From: Deroplatys truncata | Lineage: Eukaryota > Arthropoda > Insecta > Mantodea > Mantidae | NCBI GenBank assembly: GCA_030765065.1 | Contig: CM060979.1 | Span: 14,909,001 to 14,973,000, forward strand | Direction of reading: 5' to 3' | Length of the DNA: 64,000 nt | Shown: positions 32,285-42,760 of the stretch, in pieces | Position numbering within the stretch: the stretch's first letter is position 1 | Layout: every line of letters starts with the position of its first letter | Position numbers and translations under genes: made by a program | Notes under the pieces: generated by a model | Told to the model about the DNA's origin: nothing | Seen by the model: only the letters and a program-made list of their open reading frames with translations | The model's database searches: none

Positions 32285-32600
32285 TGCAAAAAGGTTTTTC
32301 CCTTTGATGAATATACTACTGCTTTTGAAACAGAAATGTATGCTATTGTTCAGTGCCTGCGTAAAAACTAAGGAGAGGTTACATTGATTATCAGTTACTT
32401 ATCTTCTCAGATAGCCAAGCTGCACTTAAGGGTCTCAGTAGTAATCACTGGTTTTAAACTGCCTAAACATGCTCACAAATTGTCAGAACAAAATGAAGTT
32501 CAACTCATCTGGGTGCCGGGTCATAGTGGCATAGAGAGAAAGGAAAAATCTGATGAACTTGCAAGCAATTTATTGCTTTTGGGAGAATGTTTTTAGAACC
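32285..32600 (+). pseudogene. LINE RNase H fragment
   Basis: PFDEYTTAFETEMYAIVQCL (Glu position), a decayed IISYLSSQIAKLHL where SDSQAAL is expected, and VQLIWVPGHSGIERKEKSDE form the end of a Jockey-type RNase H domain. A stop near 32370 and loss of the SDSQ Asp show it is dead. The remnant stops near LTR-B4. Confidence 0.65.
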
Positions 32601-32660
32601 AGAAGAACTTTGAAGTAGGATATCTTCACGTCATTAGCACCACGCTTTGGGAGCCAAACT

Positions 32661-33591
32661 TGAAGTCGTTGAGAGCCCTCGTATGAGGGCCACACTTGAA
32701 GTGGTTTAATTACTGTAGTGGTTGCACCACGAGATATGTTCTTGGTGTGTTCGCCTCACTACGATACAAACTTTCCGGTGGCCTTCACCCCACGTTTATA
32801 ATTTAACTTTTATTTTAATGTTTATTTAAATATTATATATGTATGCCTCGGCTGCGTCAGTAGTAATTTTCAGAACACGTATCTCTTAGCAGGGCTGGTG
32901 TGGCTAAAGAAAAAGGCTTACACAAATTACTTTGTTTATTAATGCTTCGCATGATTAAATAACACTTCACTGATGCATCCTACTATAGAGCTGTGAGAGT
33001 TTTGTTAATTGTACTTTTTAACAGGTAAACTTTATGTTATTCTCACCGCAATGAATTTTTATGTCTCACATTGAACCTGTACCGTACCGATCGGGTACGC
33101 AATCTTGTAGCGTCTACCGCCTGAATTTGTATTTGTTTTCTATTTCAAGTCTCTGATTGGCTAAGCCTACTCCAATAGAACACCTGTATGGAACTTTCAG
33201 CTTTTTCTAGTTTTTGATTGGCTATTTTTAAACTGTTTTAAATATTACATTATTGTTCCAAGAAGTATTAGTAGCCTTTATTAAAGTTTTCTAATTTATT
33301 GTTGTCTCAAGGTTACCTCATTGTTAGCAACTTTCGGCTTCTACTTTGTAATTCTGTTTGCTACGAAAGGCAGCTTGCTTCTATTCTCACAGCTCCTACT
33401 TTGTTAAAACTACGTAATGCATTCACATAACATTATTACACATGGATACAATAATATAAACATATACAATGACTGTAATATACACTTTTTATATATTGTT
33501 ACATACACATATTGCTTTAATGCGGGCTGTTATTATATTTTATATTACATAATTAGACTGATATTATTTAAGTATTAAAATACTGCCGTCA
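32661..33591 (-). mobile_element. LTR-B copy 4
   Basis: In reverse complement it starts TGACGGCAGTATTTTAATAC and ends CTTCA before AGTTTGGCTCCCAAAGCGTG. It contains AGCCAATCAGAGAC, GCATTAATAAACAAAG and GACGCAGCCGAGGC. Several CTTCAAG-TTTGGC-like repeats are present in its last 130 bp. Confidence 0.72.
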
Positions 33592-33664
33592 AATTGTAAC
33601 CATATCTGTTATATGATGCATTGGCTTTAAGTGCCCGGAGCAATGACGGAAATTCGTATCGAAC

Positions 33665-33835
33665 AAGACAAGACAGGAAATGAGGGGGAGGAGAGTCGTG
33701 GTAGAAGATGCACCACCCCAAAATGTTCCTTACGACCCGAGGAACTACAAAAAAACACATGGGCCAGAGTGGACGGTCGCCGGGGGTCGAACCGGGGACC
33801 TCCCTGAGACATCCTGCTCGGTTCCACTAACGATA
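33665..33835 (-). mobile_element. SINE-E, tRNA-derived
   Basis: On the minus strand the tRNA-like head has B-box CGGTTCGACCCCCGG (about 33790). The body has CCACTCTGGCCCATG and a GGTGGTGCATCTTCTACC block shared with 62946-63085. Confidence 0.65.
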
Positions 33836-34178
33836 ACCTCCTCACCTCAGGTTTTAGTTGTAATTCAAGTTGATGCATCCAAATTAAATAATAAAGGTTG
33901 TGTACACTTGGGAATAATTACGGCCATCATTAGTATCCTATGCCACGCGGCGTAAACTTATGTACGTTTCTTACAAAGTCATGCTAATTTATCGCTTACA
34001 TTTACATATATAATTGTGAGTCAGAACTGTGCGCTTAATGAATGCTCGTTATTTTCACGCTAATGACGTATTGATTCATGACTTTATCTGCTTTGCACCT
34101 AATGCTTTCTAAGTTTATGGTATTAATACATGGTGTTGCCCAATCGCCGTCTACGAATATACGAGGCGTGTACTGACA

Positions 34179-35028
34179 ATTTTTACTTTCTCTACTACGT
34201 ATAGTAAGTAGGGGAAGTATTGCATTCCACTCAAAAATTCGATACCGAGATTTCACCGGAAATATATGCTTTTAGGCGCCCTGAATCCAAATAATACATT
34301 TTTGGGAACATGTCCGTATGTCTATCTGTCATTCTGTGAACAGCATAACTCAAAAACGAAAAGTCTGACAAATACCAAACCTGGTACTTTAGTTTACTAT
34401 CTTTCAAGGATGCGACACGAATATTTTCAATAAAATTCCCCCACCTCAGACTACCCTTTACATGGAACATTTTTCAAAAACATATTTTCTCAAAAATGGC
34501 TCAAACGATTTTGATTAAAATATCATATGTTTAAGATATTTTCATGGCAAATGAAATGTATATCTTGAATTTTCTGGAAATGTCCCCAAAAGCACTCTTC
34601 ATTGTGAACGACTTTCGCATAACTGGTAAACCGTCAGAGATAGACAAAGTTTTTCTACACAAAAAATGTAGCTCTCGTTAAAACACACAGTTTGTGTCAC
34701 ATACATTTCTTTTGTGGAGTGAGCCATTTCCGAGATATTCCTTGTTATTTGTTTGAATGTTACAATACTTTTTCTTAAATGGGAAATTGTAATTGGTCTT
34801 TTTTTTTGTCCTGGACATGCAAAGAGAATGGAATGCTCCACAAACCAACCAGCTCTTAAAATATTTGACTTGCTTAAAGCCTACCATATTTCCCTTACAT
34901 CTACAAGAAAATTAGCAATAAGATTAACATCTCGATTAAGATGAAGTATATGCAGAATAAGCGTTTCTATAAATAGTTTGTACAGAGTAGAGAAAGTCAT
35001 GTGAGTACAACACATTAGATTTTTTTTA
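34179..35028 (-). repeat. DR1 copy, full, younger subfamily
   Basis: It runs from TTTTTACTTTCTCTACTACG, with the CGTATAGTAAGTAGGGG hairpin side, to AGAAAGTCATGTGAGTACAA and ACATTAGA, then a T-run. The microsatellite position is reduced to TGTCTATCTGTC. Confidence 0.8.
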
Positions 35029-35074
35029 AAAAAAGATAACATAACATTAATTTCCAAATATTTTATTATCATTT

Positions 35075-35395
35075 ATTGCTTATACCTTACACTACTTCTC
35101 CACATAGTCACCGCCGTTATTCAGCACTTATCGTAACTGGAAACCAGTTTTTCTATGCCTTCGTCAAAGAATGATGCCGCCGGTGATGAAAGCCAAACTT
35201 CACTTCTTATTTCACAAAATTATCGTCGTTGAAATGTTTTCCACCAAGAAATTTCTTCAAATGGAGAAGCTGTTGAAAAAAATGGTGTCAAATCTGGACT
35301 GTAAAGAGGGTGGAGTAATTGTTCTCAACCATATCATGCAATCATGAGTTTGTTTGGTTGTTTGTGGCCGGGCGGTGTTACTCGTTGTTTCGCCG
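35075..35395 (-). pseudogene. mariner transposase C-terminal fragment
   Basis: The minus-strand frame contains LYSPDLTPFFSTASPFEEIS in one frame and KKFLGGKHFNDDNFVK in another. These are the third-Asp region and following FLGGKRF block of mariner. KNWFPVTISAE then matches the family's C-terminal end. It is decayed, with no ends visible. Confidence 0.6.
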
Positions 35396-35880
35396 TAAAC
35401 CTAAGTCAATTCGATTGTTTTGAACAATTCGAAACGCTCAAACAACAGGAAAACAGAAAGTGACGTTCGCTCACAGCTGCGCCTGGCTTCCTTATGAATT
35501 GAAGAAGTGATAGCGTATGTTCAAAGTAGCGCCTGCAGCGGCAAAGGATTAAAACGGTACTTACTTTAAAAACACGTCTCGTAATATACTGAGTGCTTTT
35601 CTTTCACACTGCGGCCATCGCACAGCGGCACGGTCTCCGACCGCCGTAGCTCAAACTCCCGCCGAAACAGTTATAATGTCCCCGCAACCACCTCATGTTC
35701 ATGTTACAATTACAGTGATAATGAACACATACCTTCTCATAAGAGATGTTGGAAATCCCTTCTAACCATACATTTCTTGTATCTTTTCAGAAATTTTTGA
35801 GAATTCAACATTCGTAATTGATTGATTTCTGGTCCAAAGTTTTCCTTTATTCTTCCAATGAATGGGGTTTATGGCATACG
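35396..35880. other. unassigned stretch with a tRNA-like scrap
   Basis: GGTCTCCGACCGCCGTAGC and CTCAAACTCCCGCCGAAAC (about 35627-35670) resemble a degraded tRNA-derived SINE head and share CCCGCCGAAACAGTTATAA with the SINE at 37.5 kb (reverse). Confidence 0.35.
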
Positions 35881-36037
35881 CCTTTTTACTTTCTCTTCTG
35901 CGTATAGTAACTAGGGGAGGTATTTCACCCAAAAATTCGTTGCCGAGATTTCATCGGAAATGGCATGTTTTGAAGCCCCCGTGTGTCTGTGAATAGCATA
36001 ACTCAAAAACGAAAAGTCGGATAAACACCAAGCTTTG
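35881..36037 (-). repeat. DR1 copy, first part (split by mariner b)
   Basis: TTTTTACTTTCTCTTCTGCG through ACACCAAGCTTTG. The copy resumes at 37332 after the mariner. Uninterrupted copies read ACACCAAACTTGGTATTTAG here. Confidence 0.8.
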
Positions 36038-36039
36038 TA

Positions 36040-37329
36040 CGAGGGGCACTATTTATATTTTGACGCTTGGCAACCCTGAATGTTGTAGGTGCCATCTGAC
36101 GTTTCCAATGGAAAGTTTGACATTTTTGACCATAATCTACTTCAAACATTTTGTCAATAGAGCGTCCTTTGTTTTGTTTACACTAACTTGAAAATTGTGT
36201 GTCAACAAAAACATGGAATTAAGGCGTGAAAATGTTCGTGCAATGATTTATTACGACTTTCGACGTGGATTATCAAGACAAGAGTGCATCGATCAACTAA
36301 CTTCCACATTTGGCAACGAAGCTCCATCTTTTGCCACTGTGAAACGCTGGTATAACGGATTTAATCCTGACCGCCGTTCGCTCAATGATGAAGTTCGTGA
36401 AGGTCGTCCAAAATCAGTTGTTGTGACAGAAAACATTGATACTGTGCAAAAATCAATAATGAAAGATCGTCATGCGACATATTGTGAGATTGAGGCAACC
36501 CTAGGCATTAGTTCCACCAGCATATATAAAATATTGCATGGTTATTTAGCCGTGAAAAAAGTTTGCTCTCGTTGGATCCCACATAATTTGACGCAATCTC
36601 AAAAAGATGCTCGTGTCCATTGGTGTACAAAACTGCTCAAGAAATACAATGGCGGTGCCTCAAAAAACGTATATAAGATTGTAGCAGGTGACGAATCATG
36701 GATCTATGCGTATGAGCCGGAACGTAAAGAGCAGTCGACTGTATGGGTGGTTCAAGATGAAGCAAATCCAACAAAAGTTGTTCGCACTCGAAGCACTTGG
36801 AAACAAATGGTCGCCTGCTTTTTCAGCAAAACTGGCGATGTGGCAACAGTACCTTTAGAGGAACGTAAAACGGTCAATGCCGAATGGTACAGAACCATTT
36901 GTTTGCCGGAAGTCTTCGGTGAAGTAAGGAAAACCAACAAGAACCGTAGGATCGTTCTTCATCAAGACAATGCGAGCACACACACATCTCGTCTAACAGC
37001 AGAGTATTTGAAGGCTCAAAAAATCGAATTGTTGGGTCATCCGTCATACAGTCCTGATTTGGCACCCAATGACTTCTTTTTGTTCCCGAACATCAAGAAT
37101 AAATTGCGTGGAGAACGATGTTCGTTGGCAGAAGAAGTCGTTGATGCCTTCAAAAACCATTTTGTAGGTGTCTCAAGAAGACGGGAATAAATGTTTTGAC
37201 AAATGGTTCAAACGGATGCAAAAGTGTATTGATCATAAAGGAGAATATTTTGAAAAGCAATAAAACAGTTTTCAATCAGAAATTACTTTGTATTAATTAT
37301 TAGGCTCAAAATATAAGTAGTACCCCTAG
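36040..37329 (+). mobile_element. mariner lineage 1, copy b (best preserved)
   Basis: It has inverted ends CGAGGGGCACTATTTATATT (36040) and the inverse of CTAGGGGTACTACTTATATT (ending 37329), flanked by TA at 36038-36039 and 37330-37331. It is 1290 bp long, the usual size. It sits inside a DR1 copy. Confidence 0.92.
36213..37190 (+). CDS. mariner transposase (DD34D), nearly intact, C-terminal frameshift
   Basis: The product is a cut-and-paste DNA transposase acting in the nucleus on its own inverted repeats. The first eukaryotic start is the ATG at 36213 (MELRRENVRAMI), giving 325 residues; an upstream in-frame TTG at 36195 is not a likely start. Two helix-turn-helix segments are seen (residues about 1-55 and 75-110), joined by GRPKS. 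A WIPHNLT linker follows, then catalytic Asps in VAGDESWIYAY, VLHQDNAST and SPDLAPNDFFLF, with exactly 34 residues between the second and third. All three acids are present. Relative to the 56-kb copy, two bases are missing near 37160, so the last 35 or so residues are replaced by GVSRRRE and a stop; the expected tail (KCFDKWFKRMQKCID) follows in another frame, to 37263. Activity is therefore doubtful. Confidence 0.9.
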   Translation: MELRRENVRAMIYYDFRRGLSRQECIDQLTSTFGNEAPSFATVKRWYNGFNPDRRSLNDEVREGRPKSVVVTENIDTVQKSIMKDRHATYCEIEATLGISSTSIYKILHGYLAVKKVCSRWIPHNLTQSQKDARVHWCTKLLKKYNGGASKNVYKIVAGDESWIYAYEPERKEQSTVWVVQDEANPTKVVRTRSTWKQMVACFFSKTGDVATVPLEERKTVNAEWYRTICLPEVFGEVRKTNKNRRIVLHQDNASTHTSRLTAEYLKAQKIELLGHPSYSPDLAPNDFFLFPNIKNKLRGERCSLAEEVVDAFKNHFVGVSRRRE

Positions 37330-37331
37330 TA

Positions 37332-37478
37332 TTTAAGTTCAGTATCTTCCAAGGATGCGACACGAAGATTTTAGAGAAACTCTCCCACCCCAAACTACAC
37401 TTAGATGAAACATTTTTAAAATATTAAAATGTATATATAAGATGTATACTCGAATTTTCTGGGAATAGTCCTTGAAGT
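37332..37478 (-). repeat. DR1 copy, second part
   Basis: It continues with TTTAAGTTCAGTATCTTCCA and ends after TTTTCTGGGAATAGTCC, where SINE sequence begins. Confidence 0.7.
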
Positions 37479-37489
37479 TGCAGGATGTT

Positions 37490-37885
37490 ATAACTGTTTC
37501 GGCGGGATCTTGTGCTCATCGGCCGGTGCGCGAACCGCACTCTGAGGGGAAAACATTGTACTAATACGTGATAGAGAATGTCGTTATCTTTAACGCTCCC
37601 CATATATGGCCTATGACCTTCGGGGTTTACCTCATTTCTCCAAGCGATGAGTGGTCCCATTTCTAAGGTGGAGGTGCCCAGCGAGAGAATTTGTTACTTC
37701 CGATGAATAGGGTTATGATGAGCTGGCGGTGGAATGAGAGGACCTACAGCTACGTATCTTGGGAATTCTTCACATGAACAAGTCAAAGGTTAGGCCGACT
37801 TAAAATCGCTACCCAAGAGCCGGGAATAGAATCCCGAACCCTCAGTACGAGATCCGGAAGCGAAATCACTGCGCCACGCCGGCAC
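37490..37885 (-). mobile_element. tRNA-derived SINE
   Basis: On the minus strand the head reads GGCGTGGCGCAGTGATTTCG (A-box region) and GGGTTCGGGATTCTATTCCC (B-box region), about 37815-37885. A long body follows to about 37490 with no match to SINE-A. A 78-codon frame inside it is not considered coding. Confidence 0.55.
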
Positions 37886-37909
37886 CGTTCTTAGCTAAAG
37901 TAAAAAATA

Positions 37910-38745
37910 TCTGATGTGTTACACTCACATGACTTTCTCTACTCTTGCATACAAACTATTTTTACAAACGCTTATTCTCCATATGCTTCATGTTAATCGA
38001 GATGTTAATCTTATTGCTAATTTTCTTGTAGATGCAAGGGGAATTGGTAGACTTTAAGCGACAGTCAAATATTTTAAGAGCTGGTTGCTATGTGGAGTAT
38101 TCCATTCTCTTTGTACGTCCAGGACATAAAAAAATGAATAACGATTTCCCATTTGAGAAAAACTATTAACAAATTTAAGGGAATAACAAGCAGTATCTCG
38201 CAAAATGGTTCACTCAACAAAAAAAATGTATGACATAAATTGTGTATTTTAACGCGATCTACATCTTTTGTGTAGTAAAATATTGTCTATCTCTTATGGT
38301 TTACCAGTTATGCAAAAGTCATTCACTTTTGGAGACATCCCCAGGAAATTCAAGATATACATTTTGTTTGTCATGAAAATATCTTAAAAATATGATATTT
38401 TAATCAAAATCGTTCCATTTTTGAGAAAATTACAATTTTCGAAAAATGTTCCATGTAAAGGGTAATCTGGGGTGGGGGAGTTTTCTTGAAAACCATCTTG
38501 TCTCATCTCTGGAAGATACTGAACCTAAATACCAAGTTTGGTGTTGATCCGACTGTTTGTTTCTGAGTTATGCTGTTCACACACACAAACACACACACAC
38601 ACACACACACAGACGGACATGTTTCCAAAAAGACTTTTTTCGGATTCAGTGGGCCTCAAAACATATATTTCCGGTGAAATCTCGGTATCAAATTTTTGGG
38701 TGGAATACAATACTTCCCCTACTTACTATACGTAGTAGAGAAAGT
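37910..38745 (+). repeat. DR1 copy, full, younger subfamily
   Basis: TCTGATGTGTTACAC start, complete body, a CA-microsatellite of about 14 repeats (38579-38609), hairpin TACTATACGTAGTA and GAGAAAGTAAAAA end. It is one of the cleanest reference copies. Confidence 0.85.
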
Positions 38746-39345
38746 AAAAATGAATAACGAATTTGAGAAAAAGTATAAGTATTGGAAAATTTAAGGGAAT
38801 AACAAGCAATATCTCGAAAACGGTTCACTCAACAAAAACAATGTATATGACATAAATTTGTATTTTAACGCGATCTACATTTTTTGTGTTGTTAAATTTT
38901 GTCTATCTCTTATGGTTTACCAGTTATGCAAAAGTCGTTCACAATGAAGAATACTTTTGGAGACATTCCCAGAAAATTCGAGATACACATTTCGTTTGTC
39001 ATAAAAATATTTTAAACATATGATATTTTAGTCAAAATCGTTACAGCCATTTTTGAGAAAATTAAAATTTTTGAAAAATGTTCCATGTAAATGGTAATCT
39101 GGGATGGGGGGATTTTCTTGAAAACCTTCGTGTCGCATCTCTGGAAGATACTGAACCTAAATACCAAGTTTGGTGTTGATCCGACTGTTCGTTTCTGAGT
39201 TATGTTGTTCACACACAGACACACACAGACTTTTTTTGGATTCAGGGGGCCTCAAAACGTATATTTCCGGTGAAATCTCGGTATCAAATTTTTGGGTGGA
39301 ATACAATACTTCCCCTACTTACTATACGTAGTAGGGAAAGTAAAA
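38746..39345 (+). repeat. DR1 right two-thirds, joined head-to-tail to the previous copy
   Basis: It starts at the internal AAAAATGAATAACGAATTTG immediately after the end of the copy at 37910 and continues to a normal right end. Confidence 0.8.
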
Positions 39346-40184
39346 ACGAGAATTCTCGGTAGAAGAACAGAAGAATTAAACCCCAAGATTAGGAGCATAG
39401 CATAGTTTTAAGGGCCATCGATTCCAAACTATCTTACAGTACAAGTCTGTCCATCTTTGGTCTACGATATAGATCAACTGCAGTTTATCTCGGACGTGCC
39501 GAACCTGCGAGCCATAATTACGAACATGTGCTCTGGTGGTGCTTGACGGCGCTGATAACTCAATTTGTCGAGCTCGTTGAAATACTTATTAAATGAATAA
39601 ACCTACTAATATTTCTGTAAAAGCTTTCTGTCTGGACACGTCTTTGTCGTTTGAAACGTGTGTTCTGGCTCTATGCATTTGTTAACATTTATTGCAACAC
39701 CCTGGTCTGTTTCTTTCCATTTACCTTAAAGAAAACATTTTTATTTTATTTTCTCTACCACATAACCTCCCCCCAAAGTACTTTAAATAGTCTAATTTTT
39801 AAAAAGTGTATGGCTTTTTGATAACTTTGAAATTCCATGACTTTTTGCGTGGATACGAGAAAAAACTTACACCAACTTACCACTTCAAAAGAGTATAAAT
39901 GTTTGAAAATTCAAACCAATTAGAAACCTCTGAATCCAAAAAGAAGCGTTATTTAGAAGAGCATGAGAGTTTGTATGTGTGTCTGTGAACAGCATAACTC
40001 AAAGCGAAAAGTCTGTGAAACATAAAAAAAATCCCCCACCGCAAACTATCTTTTACATGGAATACTTTAAGTTATTTTTTATTTTCCCAAAAATCAGTCT
40101 GCGTATAGACTTTGAAGCATTGTAATGCCTTAGGATTGGACTGAGTATTTAGGGGACTAGGCAACGATACATAGTGGATATTGT
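39346..40184. other. unassigned stretch with a degraded DR1 fragment
   Basis: 39346-39900 shows nothing recognisable. 39920-40090 contains minus-sense DR1 pieces (GTCTGTGAACAGCATAACTC). Confidence 0.4.
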
Positions 40185-40535
40185 AAGCCCCGCCAAAGTC
40201 CCCACCCCACCAGAGGGGGTCCGGATACTCCGGTAGTCAGCCTAAAGCCAAGGGACGGAGAAAGTCACAAAGAGTAGCCTTTTCTCCTGCCCCGCTGCAC
40301 CGAAACACCATCGAGGTTACCTCTGATCTTGAAATAGACCAACAGGATGAAGGATGAATGAAATTAAGAATGGAACGAAATGGAGGGACCGGAAATTCGG
40401 GGCATGAAGCAAACCACTCGATCATTCGCCTAAGTTCCGGAAAAGCCCCAAAAAAACCCATGGGTCATAGTGGACCGTCAATGGGGATCGATCCCGTTGC
40501 GGGCCACAAACGCAACCGCCTGGACCATTCCGCTC
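40185..40535 (-). mobile_element. tRNA-derived SINE
   Basis: On the minus strand, the head at 40535-40480 carries GGTCCAGGCGGTTGCGTTTG and a B-box-like GGGATCGATCCCC. The body shares CCCATGGGTTTTTTTGGGG-type sequence with SINE-E. The GC-rich tail reaches about 40185. Confidence 0.55.
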
Positions 40536-40636
40536 ATTCTAATGGTTTTTGTGTAATTTGGTGAAGCGTAAGAGATAGAGAAAATGTTAGCGCTTAAGAA
40601 ATGTAGATCTCCTTGAAGGACAATTTATAAAAAAAT

Positions 40637-40915
40637 TCTGATGTGTTACAATCACAGGACTTTCTCTACTCTTGTACAAACTATATTTACAAACGCTTAT
40701 TCTCCATCTACTTCATGTTAATCGAGATAAACATTTGCAGACTCTACCTTATTGCTAATTTTCTTGTAGATGCAAGGGGAGTATATATTTACAAGGGCAA
40801 TATAGAAATACAGTAGCCTTTAAGCACATACATATCTCTTAATAGCTGGTTGCTAGGTGCAGCACCATTCCCTTTGCCACAGATTAATACTCTTTGCATA
40901 TCCAAGACAAAAAAA
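40637..40915 (+). repeat. outer DR1 copy, left part
   Basis: TCTGATGTGTTACAATCAC start through CCAAGACAAAAAAA. It is interrupted at the oligo-A run by a complete DR1 copy and resumes at 41797. Confidence 0.82.
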
Positions 40916-41796
40916 TCTGATGTGTTACACTCACATGACTTTCTCTACTCTTGTACAATCTATTTTTACAAACGCCTATTCTCCATATGCCCTATGTTAA
41001 TCGAGATATCGAGATGTCAATCTTATTGCTAATTGTCTTGTAGATGCAAGGGGAATATGGTAGCTTTTAAGCGATGGTCAAATATTTTAACGCTGGTTGC
41101 TATGTGGCGCATTCCATTCTCTTTGCAAGTCCAGGACATAAAAAAATGAATAACGAATTTGAGAAAAAGTATAAGTATTGGAAAATTTAAGGGAATAACA
41201 AGCAATATCTCGAAAACGGTTCATTCAACAAAAGAAATGTATATAACATAAGTTGTGTATTTTAACGAGATCTACATTTTTTGTGTAGTAAAATTTTGTC
41301 TATCTCTTATGGTTTACCAGTTATGCAAAAGTCGTTAACAATGAAGAATACTTTTGGAGACATTCCCAGAAAATTCGAGATATACATTTCATTTCTCATG
41401 ACATTATCTTAAACATATGATATTTTAATCAAAATCGTTAGAGCCATTTTTGAGAAAATTAAAATTTTCAAAAAATGTTCCATGTAAAGGGTAGTCTGGG
41501 GTGGGGGCATTTTCTTGAAAACCTTCGTGTCGCATCTCTGGAAGATACTGAACCTAAATACCAAGTTTGGTGTTTATCCGACTGTTCGTTTTTGAGTTAT
41601 GCTGTTCACGGACACACACACACACACAGACACACAGACACACACACACACAGACACACACACACGGACATGTTTCCAAAAATGCTTTTTTTGGATTCAG
41701 GAGGTCTCAAGACATGTATTTCCGGTGAAATCTCGGTATCGAATTTTTGGGTGGAATGCAATACTTCCCCTACTTACTATACGCAGTAGAGAAAGT
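40916..41796 (+). repeat. inner DR1 copy, full, nested in the outer copy
   Basis: TCTGATGTGTTACAC (40916) to GCAGTAGAGAAAGT (41796). It has an interrupted CA-microsatellite (41611-41665). The 104-codon frame across it (41475-41789) is the longest of many incidental DR1 translations. Confidence 0.85.
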
Positions 41797-42438
41797 AAAA
41801 ATGAATAACGAATTCCTAGTTGAGAAAATAAGTATTGAAAAATTTAAGGGAATAACAAGCAATATCTCGAAAATGGTTCACTCAACAAAAAAACGTATAT
41901 GACATAAATTGTGTATTTTAACGTGATCTACATTTTTTGTGTAGTAAAATATTGTCTATCTCTTATGGTTTACCAGTTATGCAAAAGACGTTCACAATGA
42001 AGAATACTTTTGGAGACATTCCCAGGAAATTCAAGATATACATTTTATTTGTCATGAAAATATCTTAAACATATGATATTTTAATCAAAATCGTTAGAGC
42101 CATTTTTGAAAATTAAAATTTTTCGAAAAATCTTCCATGTAAAGGGTAATCTGGGGTGGGGGTATTTTCTTGAAAACCTTCGTGTCGCATCTTTGGAAGA
42201 TACTGAACCTAAATACCAAGTTTGGTGTTTATCCGACTGTTCGTTTCTGAGTTATGCTGTTCACAGACAGACACCCACACACACAGACACACAGACACAC
42301 ACACGGACATGTTTCCAGAAATGCTTTTTTTTCGGATTCAGGGGGTCTCAAAACATGTATTTCCGGTGAAACCTCGGTATCGAATTTTTGGGTGGAATAC
42401 AGTACTTCCCCTACTTACTATACGTATTAGAGAAAGTA
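41797..42438 (+). repeat. outer DR1 copy, right part
   Basis: It resumes AAAAATGAATAACGAATTCC and runs to ATTAGAGAAAGTAAAAAA. Confidence 0.82.
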
Positions 42439-42464
42439 AAAAACTAAATCTTTGATGTCCGGCC

Positions 42465-42760
42465 TTAATACAATAAAATGTAGATTTCGAGGTTGTAGGC
42501 CGTGGTCCAACAGACGATGGTTCATCCGACGTTTCACCCATGACTTCGCTGGACATCTTCAAGGGTAATGTTGAATGCCGTCGGTGACGGCCAGACACAA
42601 AAACTGCATGATTGCGTTTTTATAATGAAACTTTCTACCACCAGTTCGGTTCACAAAGCTTGAACGATATGCATGGCAATAGTGTGGATACATTGGCGCT
42701 GGTACGCCTTGTCCTCCAACAATATAGCAATACCTTTGCCTCACGATTGCTGCTTTTCTC
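42465..42760. repeat. possible Penelope-like or LINE terminal fragment
   Basis: On the minus strand, TGAAGATGTCCAGCG, GGGTGAAACGTCGG and CCATCGTCTGTTGGACCACG form a fold-prone stretch of the type seen at the ends of Penelope-like elements. The complementary pieces GTCCA and TGGAC flank it. There is no reverse transcriptase nearby. Confidence 0.3.

Noticed and set aside
36195-36212. Extended start (MCVNKN...) for the mariner transposase
   Set aside because: The upstream codon is TTG. The ATG at 36213 is conserved in the copies at 26215 (reverse) and 55914.
36752-36940. Antisense frames over the mariner transposase
   Set aside because: They mirror the same segment in copy a and show no independent conservation.
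41475-41789. 104-codon frame resembling frames at 42106, 50635 and, reversed, 34231
   Set aside because: These are the same DR1 segment translated repeatedly. Lengths vary with the microsatellite, starts and stops are not conserved, and the frame breaks in most copies.
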